37,718 nucleotides of DNA, from IMG/VR virus record IMGVR_UViG_3300033146_000046, positions 1 through 37,718 of that record. One strand, 5' to 3'. The position numbers and the translations under genes were made by a program. The stretch comes from a virus. Shown piece by piece: positions 11,371 through 19,274 of the stretch. The notes under the pieces are model-generated. The model did no database searches, was not told the DNA's origin, and saw nothing but the letters and a program-made list of their open reading frames with translations. Position 1 is the stretch's first letter, and each line of letters starts with the position of its first letter.

Positions 11371-13212
11371 ATGGCAATAATATACTCATACCCTACCTCT
11401 ACAGTAAAAGGTACCGATAGAATAATCGCATCGGATATGACTGTGACAGGTAATCCAACAATAAACATAAATGTTAACGGCATTGCTGACTATATAATAG
11501 CTCTGCTAGGATTTGGTAGCGGTACTCCTGGTACTATGCCAGTGTGGGTTACTAGTCAACAACTAGGAGACTCATATGTAAGACAAGTAGCAACACCAAC
11601 TCCATTGACAATACACACAGAGAGTGCTGAGTTCGTTGCTGGTAAAACATTGACTGTAGATAGCTCGTTTATTGTAAACGGAGCAGAAGTACATAACAAC
11701 TTAGAATCCCACAACGGGCAAGTTACATTTAACAACCAAGTTGATTTTGGTGATTTAACTACAATTAATATAAATAGCGTTAATGCTTATTCTAAATTAA
11801 GACTTTATGGAGAATTAATTGATTCTGGCGGACTTGGATCTCCAGGTGGTTTAGGTCAAATACTATCCTCTACCGTTACAGGTGTTGAATGGATAGATGG
11901 TTTACCTTCTGGTATAGAATACAGAGGAACTTGGGACGCAAATGCTAATACATCTGTTGATGGACCTTTAGCATCAGGAGTTGGAACACAAGGATACTAT
12001 TATATAGTAGATGTACCAGGAACAACTAACTTAGATGGATTTAATTCATGGCAAGTAGGTGATTGGTGTATATTCTCTAGCGCTAACACTTGGCAAGAAA
12101 TAGATAACTCAGGTATATTCTCAGGTGCTGGTACTCCAAATACAATGACTAAATGGACAGGACCTAGCGCATTAGGTGATTCTCAAACAACTGATGATGG
12201 TACTAATATAAATATGACTGCATTAGGCAATCTAACTATAAATGGTACTTCTCTTGATATAAACGCTGGTGGTGGTGGAATAAGAAGTTTAGCTCCACAT
12301 ACATTTACTAGCATCGTAAATTTACAAAGTCAAACAACTATTACCGGAGCAGTGACCGATGCTTTTGTTAGCTCAGGTGCAGCTGGTCAAGTATTATCTT
12401 CAACTGGTGCAGGACAAGTACAATGGATAAACGGTTCAGCAATAGCTGGAGGTTTAAGTGGTAGTGGTACTTTAAATAAAGTTGCTAAATGGACACCAAC
12501 TGGTATAGCACTAGGAGATAGTTCAATAACAGACGATGCAAATACAGTTACAATTTCTCCAGTTGTAGAAACCAATATAACATCTAACGCTAATTTAACT
12601 GGGGTTAGTAATGTAATGGGAACAGCAGGTGGTACTAATAGATTCGATAGCGTAAGTGATTTCCAAGACGATGTTAAACTTTCTAGCGCTTTAGTAGATA
12701 GCTTTGGATCTTCAGGTACTAGTGGTCAAGTGTTATCAAGCAACGGTGCTCAAACATTATGGGTTAGTCCTTTGGCTGGAACAGATGGATCACAGCAAAT
12801 AACAATTACAGTAGATCCAGCTGAAATGTCAACATTATCAACCGTGCCTAAAGTTTGTATACCAGCTCAAGGTGTAGGAACAGTTATAGAAATATTAAGT
12901 GTAGCCTATAAATATGATTACGCAACAGTTGTATATGATTATACAGGTGACTTAGTAGTATGTCCAGCAGGTTTTGTGGGTAATACAGATACTTATCAAT
13001 CAGTATTTAAACAAGGATTTGTAAATGGTGTTGGAGACGTTTACCAAGGAAACGAAAGTGGTGCAGGTGTATTTTTAGGTCACTTACTACAAGACAATGT
13101 GGCTATGGTATTTACTACGCCTGGAATAAATCCAACACAGGGTGATGGAAATATGAGATTAAACTTAAGATATAGAGTACTAGATATTTCATCTTGGTTA
13201 CCTATAATATAA
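11371..13212 (+). CDS. Tail-fibre-like structural protein, 613 aa
   Basis: This glycine-, threonine- and serine-rich protein has a repeated module built of GQxLSS followed about ten residues later by W (near residues 167, 338 and 449), and another, GTxxxxxKW..xxALGDSxxTDD (near 255 and 363). Such repeats are typical of phage fibres made of beta-helical or beta-prism trimers. The last 140 residues (from about 470) are different and probably form the receptor-facing or knob domain. The 766-residue protein further right shares the same modules (GDILSSLG, GEVLSSTATG), so the two fibres are related. No S74 cleavage domain is seen here. Confidence 0.72.
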   Translation: MAIIYSYPTSTVKGTDRIIASDMTVTGNPTININVNGIADYIIALLGFGSGTPGTMPVWVTSQQLGDSYVRQVATPTPLTIHTESAEFVAGKTLTVDSSFIVNGAEVHNNLESHNGQVTFNNQVDFGDLTTININSVNAYSKLRLYGELIDSGGLGSPGGLGQILSSTVTGVEWIDGLPSGIEYRGTWDANANTSVDGPLASGVGTQGYYYIVDVPGTTNLDGFNSWQVGDWCIFSSANTWQEIDNSGIFSGAGTPNTMTKWTGPSALGDSQTTDDGTNINMTALGNLTINGTSLDINAGGGGIRSLAPHTFTSIVNLQSQTTITGAVTDAFVSSGAAGQVLSSTGAGQVQWINGSAIAGGLSGSGTLNKVAKWTPTGIALGDSSITDDANTVTISPVVETNITSNANLTGVSNVMGTAGGTNRFDSVSDFQDDVKLSSALVDSFGSSGTSGQVLSSNGAQTLWVSPLAGTDGSQQITITVDPAEMSTLSTVPKVCIPAQGVGTVIEILSVAYKYDYATVVYDYTGDLVVCPAGFVGNTDTYQSVFKQGFVNGVGDVYQGNESGAGVFLGHLLQDNVAMVFTTPGINPTQGDGNMRLNLRYRVLDISSWLPII

Positions 13213-13237
13213 ACAAACAACAACTAAAAAACTAAAC

Positions 13238-13513
13238 ATGAACAAGTACGGAGAAATAACCACTACAGGTGGATCAGGACTGATTTCGTTAAACAATGTA
13301 ATTCTCGCTAGATTATTTGGAGGAAATTTTATACTAATTAATTATGCGAATGGCTCATTATGCAGTATTCAAGCAACAACAGCATTTACTCAAGCAGATG
13401 CAGAAGTTATATTCGATGTTATAAAGAATGCTCAGGAACAAAAATGGGATACGGTAAAGTATACAGTACCTACATTAAGCGACAGCGTAGCATCAATATC
13501 ATTCACATTTTAA
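13238..13513 (+). CDS. Small probable virion protein, 91 aa
   Basis: The protein begins MNKYGEITTTGGSGLISLNN, has beta-like runs, and a helix AEVIFDVIKNAQEQ (about 55-68) followed by a beta C-terminus. The next gene has the same layout (strand-rich half, then an alanine-rich helix, then a threonine-rich strand), so the two are probably paralogues. Position between the fibre gene and other tail genes suggests a small head- or fibre-decorating protein. Function unknown. Confidence 0.62.
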   Translation: MNKYGEITTTGGSGLISLNNVILARLFGGNFILINYANGSLCSIQATTAFTQADAEVIFDVIKNAQEQKWDTVKYTVPTLSDSVASISFTF

Positions 13514-13525
13514 AACTAAGAAACT

Positions 13526-13771
13526 ATGAACAAATTTTTAAAAATCGGAGACTACTTATATGGAGGTGGCGTAGTATATGTTGGCTTAAGCGGAGGATTA
13601 TTAACTCTTAATTATGATGACATCAAATGTGTTATTACAGGAGCAGGAAGTTTTGTAGCAGCAGATAAAGTTGCTATTGAAAATGCACTTGTAAACGTTT
13701 GGGCACAAGGTTATACTGAATCAACAATTGATGTAACTTTAAGCCAAACAATAACAAACCCATTCTCATAA
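13526..13771 (+). CDS. Small probable virion protein, 81 aa, paralogue of the previous gene
   Basis: The product begins MNKFLKIGDYLYGGGVVYVG and contains SFVAADKVAIENALVNVWAQ (about 44-63), which corresponds to the ADAEVIFDVIKNAQEQ helix of the 91-residue neighbour, followed by a short beta end (TIDVTLSQTI). Gene duplication followed by divergence is the simplest reading. Virion role is inferred from context. Confidence 0.62.
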   Translation: MNKFLKIGDYLYGGGVVYVGLSGGLLTLNYDDIKCVITGAGSFVAADKVAIENALVNVWAQGYTESTIDVTLSQTITNPFS

Positions 13772-13828
13772 AGTAAAATTACACTTTAACAAGTGACTAT
13801 ATAAATATACAATAAACAAACAACAATT

Positions 13829-14443
13829 ATGGCAACAACATTTATTAACTTAATAGTTTCAGATGGTGGTGTTTCTGGTGAAGGCGGTTTTATATCAGAG
13901 CCTTTTATGAATGGTGATAACTTAATTAACACTGATATCATTACGTTTATTAAACCAGTAACAATCAATGGACTTAGTCCAAATTATATTGAAATCTATA
14001 CAAACATTCCTGCAAACACTCTAGAGGTAGCTGCTGGTCAAGGAACAACTGAGCAAGTACTTAAAGAAAGAGTATACAAACTAGAAGTGTCAAAAGCTCA
14101 ATTTGGTGATCCTTCAGGCGCTGCTAATAAACCTTCAGCAGAATGGATGGCGAAAGCTAAAAAAGCTATATCAGCAGCACTAAGTAATATATATTTTCCA
14201 GACTCAGGGCGAACAACTGTATCGCTACCAAGAGATGGAGGAGAACAAGTATATTTTAGAAGTATTAGATTACAATACCCAACAGCTAGTACTAACATCG
14301 CAGTTTCTGCATCAAGTGAAGGAGCTAATCCAGGAGGTCCTCCAGAAGGTGGATTTGATGTGGCAGATGGAGGTCCAGGTGCAGATGGAGGTCCAGGTTC
14401 GGCAGAACAAGAGGGTATTCCACCAGGCGAAGACTTTTCATAA
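13829..14443 (+). CDS. Probable tail or virion protein with Gly/Pro-rich tail, 204 aa
   Basis: The N-terminal two thirds are globular (FINLIVSDGGVSGEGGFISE, then KPSAEWMAKAKKAISAAL). The C-terminal 45 residues are flexible and rich in G, P, E and D (GGPPEGG, GGPGADGGPG), with no lysine or arginine; this collagen-like stretch may be a linker or spike. It is encoded in part by a perfect tandem 18-base duplication (14363-14398). A 57-base spacer upstream contains TATATAAATATAC, similar to the TATAAATAT before the first right-arm gene. Function unknown. Confidence 0.62.
   Translation: MATTFINLIVSDGGVSGEGGFISEPFMNGDNLINTDIITFIKPVTINGLSPNYIEIYTNIPANTLEVAAGQGTTEQVLKERVYKLEVSKAQFGDPSGAANKPSAEWMAKAKKAISAALSNIYFPDSGRTTVSLPRDGGEQVYFRSIRLQYPTASTNIAVSASSEGANPGGPPEGGFDVADGGPGADGGPGSAEQEGIPPGEDFS
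14363..14398 (+). repeat. Perfect 18-base tandem duplication
   Basis: GCAGATGGAGGTCCAGGT occurs twice head to tail and encodes two copies of ADGGPG in the Gly/Pro-rich tail. The lack of differences suggests recent slippage or duplication. Confidence 0.8.
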
Positions 14444-14450
14444 CATACCC

Positions 14451-14484
14451 TGCTCGGGAAGAGCATTAACCAATTATTAATTTT
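14451..14484 (+). terminator. Possible rho-independent terminator
   Basis: TGCTC-GGGAA-GAGCA (14451-14465) forms a five-pair hairpin in the 55-base gap after the Gly/Pro-rich protein. It is followed by AT-rich sequence ending TTATTAATTTTT, about 14 bases further on. The distance from hairpin to T-run is long, so activity is uncertain. Confidence 0.4.
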
Positions 14485-14498
14485 TAAAACCAAAACCA

Positions 14499-14786
14499 AT
14501 GACGTTTTATTACACGACTAAATCGTGGAGTAGTCAACCACAAGTATCCAAAGAAACCGTTGACCTTTGGAAACACGTTGCAGATAAAAGCAAATGGAGA
14601 ATTGTTCAACTACCTAATGGATTTTACCAAACAGAATACCATGATCTTAATGAAGATACTTGGCATGATGTCACTAGAAGAGAAACATTAGAAGGAGCTG
14701 AACAAGCAATAGACGCTTCTATCGAACATTATTCTAAGAAATTAGAATTTGCAAACGGACCAAAGGTGGTTAAAACCTTTGAATAA
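14499..14786 (+). CDS. Hypothetical protein, 95 aa
   Basis: The protein begins MTFYYTTKSWSSQPQVSKET and contains a WRIVQLPNGFYQTEYHDLNE segment (about 33-52) followed by WHDVTRRETLEGAEQAIDAS. It looks like a small alpha/beta domain with a two- or three-stranded sheet and a helix. From memory similar short proteins are frequent in marine phages. It precedes the chaperonin gene by 33 bases and may be in the same unit. Function unknown. Confidence 0.65.
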   Translation: MTFYYTTKSWSSQPQVSKETVDLWKHVADKSKWRIVQLPNGFYQTEYHDLNEDTWHDVTRRETLEGAEQAIDASIEHYSKKLEFANGPKVVKTFE

Positions 14787-14819
14787 TATCTAAACCACAA
14801 TATAATATAATTTAATCAA

Positions 14820-16373
14820 ATGACAGAAAAACTTGTTAAAAATCTTAACTTTGGGAATAAAGCTCAGGATAAGATATTAAATGGAATAGATAAACTCACA
14901 AAAGCTGTTAGCTCCACACTTGGGGCTAACGGTAAGTGCGTTATCTTAGAAGACAACTTAGGTAAACCTACTATAACAAAAGATGGTATTACAGTAGCAG
15001 AAAGCGTTACACTATTAGATCCAGTTGAAAATATGGGTGCTATGCTTATAAAAGAAGCAGCACGTAAAACCGTAAAAGAAGCTGGTGATGGTACAACAAC
15101 CGCAACAGTATTAGCGCATTCAATTTTACATTTAGCTAAAGAGCATAATATTAACAATGTAAGATTTTTGAAAGAAGGTATTGATTCAGCTGTAACCAAA
15201 ACAATAAAATACTTAGATGACATAAGTATACCTGTTGTAGATGATATGGTAGAACAAGTAGCAACTATCTCAGCTAATAATGATAAAGAGTTGGGTGACA
15301 AAATTTCTAAAGCTTTTTTAGCGGTAGGTAAAACAGGTGTAGTTGCTATGGAAGAATCTGATACTGCAGAGACATATGTTGAAATTGTAGATGGTATACA
15401 GTATGATAGAGGATTAAAAAACATGAGTTTTGTTACTGATCAAGCAAGTAAGAAAGCAGAGCTTAATAAACCTTTAGTATTAATTGTAGAATCTAAAATA
15501 GAAAACATACGTAAAATACAATCAGTACTAGAGCATGTCATAAAAACTAGTAGAGCCTTATTAATAATTGGTGATGCTGACACTAAAGTTTTAGCGGCGT
15601 TAGCAATGAATAAAATAAAAGGCAATATAAAAATAAATATAATTGATGCTCCTAATTTTGGAGTTACTAAAAAACAAGTATTAAATGATATTGCTATGAT
15701 GACTGGAGCAACAGTTATTAATGAGCATTTAGGTGATGATTTAGATTTAATCCAACCTGAACATTTAGGAGAATGTGTTAAATCAGTAACTACAGAATAT
15801 GAAACCATTATACAGGTCGCAGGTGTTTCCCCACAAGTAGAACATGTTATTGAACAAGTTAAGAAAGATATACTAAAAGAAACTAAACCCGGTCCAATAA
15901 CAAGACTTGAAAAAAGATTAGCGTTGTTATCAGCTAAAATAGCTAATGTAAAAGTAGGCGCTAATTCTGATGTAGAATTAAAAGAAAAGAAAGATAGAGT
16001 TGAAGATGCTGTGTGTGCTACAAAAGCCGCGATAAAAGAAGGTATAGTTCCCGGAGGAGGTATAGCCTTACTTAATGCTGCGTTAAAAATAAAAGCTGCT
16101 AACAAAGCAGAAGAAGTTTTATTTGACGCGATTAAATCTCCATTCAATGTTATTCTAAGGAATGCTGGTATTGAACCTAATACCGACTTAAAAGAAGGAG
16201 ATGGTATAAACGTGGTTACAGGAAATATGGTAAATATGATTGATAGTGGTATAATTGATCCACTGTTAGTTACAAAAAGCGCTTTAAAAAACGCGGCTTC
16301 TGTAGCTACCACTATTTTATCAACTGATTGTGTAATTAATAACATTAGAATACATGAAGGCGATAGGAGATAA
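14820..16373 (+). CDS. groL: GroEL-type chaperonin (Cpn60)
   Basis: The 517-residue protein aligns with GroEL along its length. The ATP site is intact: TKDG with D55 (E. coli D52), GDGTTTAT with D90 (E. coli D87), and RVEDA with the catalytic aspartate (E. coli D398), then PGGGIAL. The sequence between about residues 190 and 370 corresponds to the apical domain. It is shorter than E. coli GroEL (548 aa) mainly because the GGM-rich tail is missing; it ends IHEGDRR. With the overlapping GroES gene it would form a phage-encoded folding chamber, probably for capsid or fibre proteins. Codon use is AT-rich like its neighbours, so if captured from a host it has been resident for long. Confidence 0.95.
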   Translation: MTEKLVKNLNFGNKAQDKILNGIDKLTKAVSSTLGANGKCVILEDNLGKPTITKDGITVAESVTLLDPVENMGAMLIKEAARKTVKEAGDGTTTATVLAHSILHLAKEHNINNVRFLKEGIDSAVTKTIKYLDDISIPVVDDMVEQVATISANNDKELGDKISKAFLAVGKTGVVAMEESDTAETYVEIVDGIQYDRGLKNMSFVTDQASKKAELNKPLVLIVESKIENIRKIQSVLEHVIKTSRALLIIGDADTKVLAALAMNKIKGNIKINIIDAPNFGVTKKQVLNDIAMMTGATVINEHLGDDLDLIQPEHLGECVKSVTTEYETIIQVAGVSPQVEHVIEQVKKDILKETKPGPITRLEKRLALLSAKIANVKVGANSDVELKEKKDRVEDAVCATKAAIKEGIVPGGGIALLNAALKIKAANKAEEVLFDAIKSPFNVILRNAGIEPNTDLKEGDGINVVTGNMVNMIDSGIIDPLLVTKSALKNAASVATTILSTDCVINNIRIHEGDRR

Positions 16374-16614
16374 CTTAATTATAACACCAATGGAACAAGG
16401 TGTTGAAGAGACAAAAGGCGGTTTGTTGTTAACCCACGGGCAAAGAGAAGATATAAGATTTGAAAAAGCCCAAGTGTTAACTTTTGGCGAAGATGTAAAA
16501 GGTATAAAAGAAAATGATGAAATATACTTTGATAGAAGAGCAGGCCACAAAATTGAAATAAATAAAGATACATATCACGTTATCAAATCAAGAGACGTGG
16601 TCGTTGTTTTATGA
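16354..16614 (+). CDS. groS: GroES-type co-chaperonin (Cpn10)
   Basis: The 86-residue protein has the GroES order: MKAIGDNLIITPMEQGVEET, then a mobile loop KGGLLLTHGQREDI (about 21-34) whose LLL replaces the IVL that docks on GroEL, then VLTFGEDVKGIKENDEIYF and a C-terminal strand RDVVVVL. It overlaps the chaperonin gene by 20 bases and the next gene by four (ATGA), so it is translationally coupled to both. It would cap the phage GroEL ring, and might also work with the host ring. Slightly shorter than E. coli GroES (97 aa). Confidence 0.92.
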   Translation: MKAIGDNLIITPMEQGVEETKGGLLLTHGQREDIRFEKAQVLTFGEDVKGIKENDEIYFDRRAGHKIEINKDTYHVIKSRDVVVVL

Positions 16615-17081
16615 AAAAGCTAGAAGCAAGTGATCTTAAAAATTTACACTTGCTAAAACATTACCGTATAATACGCAAATGGGCTTGTAAAAACAACGGC
16701 TTAAATGATGCTGAATTAGAACTACTTATATATCTAGATTGTATAGATATGTTTACTATTAATGATTTTAAAATAGGTACATATTCTTATAGTTGGGATA
16801 ATAGAAGATGGAATAAACTAATTCAAAATGATTGGATTAAAGTGTGGAGACATAGAAATAGAACCACGCAAAAATACAATATATATAAAGTTTCTTTTAA
16901 AGGTAAACAACTAATAAGTAGAATTTATAGAATAATGCTAGGTGAAGATGATATACCGACTAGTGAAAGAAGAAACACTATAATGAAAGGTGGTACGTAT
17001 ATGAATAAGGTTTTACAAACCTCAATAAATCACGTTAATAAAGACAAAGCAAGATGGCAAGACAAAACACATCTCCCTTAA
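16611..17081 (+). CDS. Winged-helix-like protein, 156 aa
   Basis: The central part (LNDAELELLIYLDCIDMFTI, about 30-49, followed by YSYSWDNRRWNKLIQNDWIK and a basic wing WRHRNRTTQKYNIYKVS) resembles a MarR-type winged helix. The C-terminus (SRIYRIMLGEDDIPTSERRN) I recall from marine phage proteins of this sort. It overlaps the GroES gene by four bases and the next gene by 28. A transcription regulator or a DNA-binding virion protein would both fit. The MarR resemblance is by eye. Confidence 0.62.
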   Translation: MKKLEASDLKNLHLLKHYRIIRKWACKNNGLNDAELELLIYLDCIDMFTINDFKIGTYSYSWDNRRWNKLIQNDWIKVWRHRNRTTQKYNIYKVSFKGKQLISRIYRIMLGEDDIPTSERRNTIMKGGTYMNKVLQTSINHVNKDKARWQDKTHLP

Positions 17082-17947
17082 AGCGAAATGGCTTCGGCTA
17101 TGACAGCTATGAAGACAATACAGCAAGCGGTAACAATATAACACAACCTGTTGAATACAAAGCATTCAAAGGTGATTTCAGTACTGACGTTTCTTTGGAT
17201 GACGCTAGAGAGAGAAAAAGAACATCAACTGGTTTAACTGGATTAGAAAAAAAATTAGCTAAAACAAAACCAGGAAGCCCTGAACATATTAGATTATCAG
17301 CTAAGCTTGACAAAAAGAATTTTAAGCGTGAAAAAAAATCTATTAAAAAGAATATAAGAAAGTACGGTAAAGATGCTGATTTTAGTAATATATCTACCGA
17401 GTTCATGGAAAACCTAAACAAAGGTGGAAGTGTTGGGGATACTGCTAGAAGAACAGAAAAACAAGTTAATAGATTTTTAGATAGAGATCAAAACTTAAGA
17501 TCAATATTTACTGATAAGGTAAATAGAAGAGATGTTTATACTCAAGGTATTGTAGATAGAGATTATAAAATTCAAAAAGCTGCAGATCTTGAAAAAGCTA
17601 AACAAAGTGAAATAGATAATAGAATACAGAACAATAACGTACCTAGTAGTTATCAAAATTTTGGCAACGATGCTTTTAGTTCTACATTTGATAGAAGATT
17701 TGCTAGTGATTCTTCTGGTAGACCTTTATGGAGTATTGCAGGTTCTAATACAAACCCATACAAACTTGGAGGTGATTTTACTATTTACGATTCTTTAAAT
17801 GCTAACTTTGACAAAACTCCAAAGGAAGAACCTGGAGGAATGCTTCAAAGAGGAAAACCAGTGTACAACAAAAGACCTTTTATATCTCATACTGAATCTG
17901 TAACAGCAGGGAAATCTATAGGTAGTTTAATGAAAAAATTTAAATAA
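17054..17947 (+). CDS. Basic probable virion protein, 297 aa
   Basis: The protein is polar and highly basic in its first half (RERKRTSTGLTGLEKKLAKT, KKNFKREKKSIKKNIRKYGK around residues 85-115), with few hydrophobic stretches, and a glycine/serine-rich second half. Such proteins often lie inside the capsid or bind DNA. It is followed with a one-base overlap by another probable virion protein. No family is recognised; internal virion protein is an inference. Confidence 0.58.
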   Translation: MARQNTSPLKRNGFGYDSYEDNTASGNNITQPVEYKAFKGDFSTDVSLDDARERKRTSTGLTGLEKKLAKTKPGSPEHIRLSAKLDKKNFKREKKSIKKNIRKYGKDADFSNISTEFMENLNKGGSVGDTARRTEKQVNRFLDRDQNLRSIFTDKVNRRDVYTQGIVDRDYKIQKAADLEKAKQSEIDNRIQNNNVPSSYQNFGNDAFSSTFDRRFASDSSGRPLWSIAGSNTNPYKLGGDFTIYDSLNANFDKTPKEEPGGMLQRGKPVYNKRPFISHTESVTAGKSIGSLMKKFK

Positions 17948-18408
17948 TGCCTTATCAAACTTGGTATTCAGCAGCTACAAACGCAGCGGTAGATATGAAC
18001 ATGCCTCCAGCGTTAGTCCCAGCGTTAAACAGCGCTATGGCTCCACCTAGGCAACCTATAACCCCTATCAATGCTAATGTTCCATCTTCAGATAGTTCAA
18101 GAGATAGTTCTATTTATGCTAGAAGTAATTTAAGAACAGCTGGTAGATTTGATAGAGAAACAGCAATGATTACTCCTCAAGAAACTCAAAGAATGATGTT
18201 TGGAGATCAAGCTTTTCGTAATACAAGAAGAATAACTGAAGAAAGAGATATGGATAAAGACTATGATTTTGTAGACAGAAGACCAACGATGACGCAAGGT
18301 GAAATGTCTGCAGTGGCTGGTTCAAGTGAAAATTACTCTAATCAGTTTGAAGGATATGAAAATACTTCAAATCCGTTCTCAGATCAATACTCTTCATTAT
18401 GGAGTTAA
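17947..18408 (+). CDS. Probable virion protein, 153 aa
   Basis: The product begins MPYQTWYSAATNAAVDMNMP and has a proline-rich segment (ALVPALNSAMAPPRQPITP, about 22-40), then a polar, arginine- and serine-rich remainder with little predicted structure. It shares a base with the stop of the previous gene (TAATG), so the two are co-translated. A disordered, composition-biased structural protein is likely; function unknown. Confidence 0.56.
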   Translation: MPYQTWYSAATNAAVDMNMPPALVPALNSAMAPPRQPITPINANVPSSDSSRDSSIYARSNLRTAGRFDRETAMITPQETQRMMFGDQAFRNTRRITEERDMDKDYDFVDRRPTMTQGEMSAVAGSSENYSNQFEGYENTSNPFSDQYSSLWS

Positions 18409-18438
18409 AAATTATTAATACATATAACTAAATAAATT

Positions 18439-18606
18439 ATGGCAACAAATAAAACACAATCAGGACAACAGTACATCTGGGAAGGACCATTAGATCCTTC
18501 TGGCATGCCTATGGGAATGGGTGACAGTAGAGGTATAACTGGAATGAAGTTAAAATTAGGAGCTACTCCTTATACTCCAGGTCCAATAACACAAATAGCA
18601 AAATAA
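18439..18606 (+). CDS. Small probable virion protein, 55 aa
   Basis: The frame begins MATNKTQSGQQYIWEGPLDP, is rich in glycine, methionine and proline (SGMPMGMGDSRG), and ends one base before the next ATG. An A-rich leader with AACTAAATAAATT precedes the start, as for neighbours. Length and position suggest a small structural accessory. Function unknown. Confidence 0.58.
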   Translation: MATNKTQSGQQYIWEGPLDPSGMPMGMGDSRGITGMKLKLGATPYTPGPITQIAK

Positions 18607-18607
18607 A

Positions 18608-19105
18608 ATGGCAATACCAAATTTCACTCAAAATCAAGCTAGCTTCGCTATTAATGTAATTCCTAGCGATACAGTTAACATACCTCAACCTTACTTAAAA
18701 GCATCTGGTGCAAACACTGCTTTTCTAGGTACTACTTTAATAGACGGTAGTGCTAACTTTGAAGGAGTTGGTACAGCTATACCAGCCGTGCAACAAGGAG
18801 ATGTTGTGTATAACAACACCACTGGAAACTCAGCTACTGTAGTAAGTGTAGACAGCAATATTCAATTAGGTTTAAGTGCTACAATATTTACAGCTACTCC
18901 AGAAAACTATACTGTATTTCAAGGTAATCCAAACGGTAATTCTTTCTTATTATACGTAGGAACAGGAGGAGATGTAAGTATTCAAACTTCTGCAGCGCAA
19001 CCAGTAATATTAAAAAACGTAGGTGATGCGTCTTTTATTCCTATTAATGTAGGAAGAGTAAATGCATCTGGTACTACAGCAACCGATATAATAGCTCTAC
19101 TCTAA
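18608..19105 (+). CDS. Probable virion or tail protein, 165 aa
   Basis: The protein begins MAIPNFTQNQASFAINVIPS and is almost wholly beta-rich with many N, T, G and V residues; it carries DVVYNNTTGNSATVVSVDSN (about 64-83) and ends with GTTATDIIALL. It resembles small beta-sandwich proteins of phage tails or capsid decoration. It shares its last base with the following start (TAATG). Role inferred only from composition and place. Confidence 0.62.
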   Translation: MAIPNFTQNQASFAINVIPSDTVNIPQPYLKASGANTAFLGTTLIDGSANFEGVGTAIPAVQQGDVVYNNTTGNSATVVSVDSNIQLGLSATIFTATPENYTVFQGNPNGNSFLLYVGTGGDVSIQTSAAQPVILKNVGDASFIPINVGRVNASGTTATDIIALL

Positions 19106-19260
19106 TGGCACCGTCAATTTTAGGAAACGCTAACGCAAACTTAGCTATACCTGTAAATAATGCTTTTCTTCCGCCACCAATAACCAACTTTATAATATTA
19201 GAGAATGGTGTTGATTTAATGGAAACTGAAACAGGTGGTGATATAATGATTAGAGAATAA
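19105..19260 (+). CDS. Small tail-associated protein, 51 aa
   Basis: The frame begins MAPSILGNANANLAIPVNNA and ends FIILENGVDLMETETGGDIM-IRE, a short ENGxDLxxETGGDxxxxE pattern that I recall in small phage virion proteins and fibre ends. Start and stop abut the neighbours (TAATG at 19103-19107, and 14 bases to the next gene). It is below the usual length cut-off for gene callers. Confidence 0.58.
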   Translation: MAPSILGNANANLAIPVNNAFLPPPITNFIILENGVDLMETETGGDIMIRE

Positions 19261-19274
19261 ATAAAAAATAACAA

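Noticed and set aside
14098-14499. Minus-strand 133-codon frame rich in proline and serine
   Set aside because: It is antisense to the Gly/Pro-rich gene, so its composition mirrors the repeats there. Strand and neighbours argue against it.
15440-16345. Minus-strand 301-codon frame
   Set aside because: It is wholly antisense to the chaperonin gene, whose product has intact GroEL motifs; low-AT third-position patterns of coding DNA often leave such shadows.
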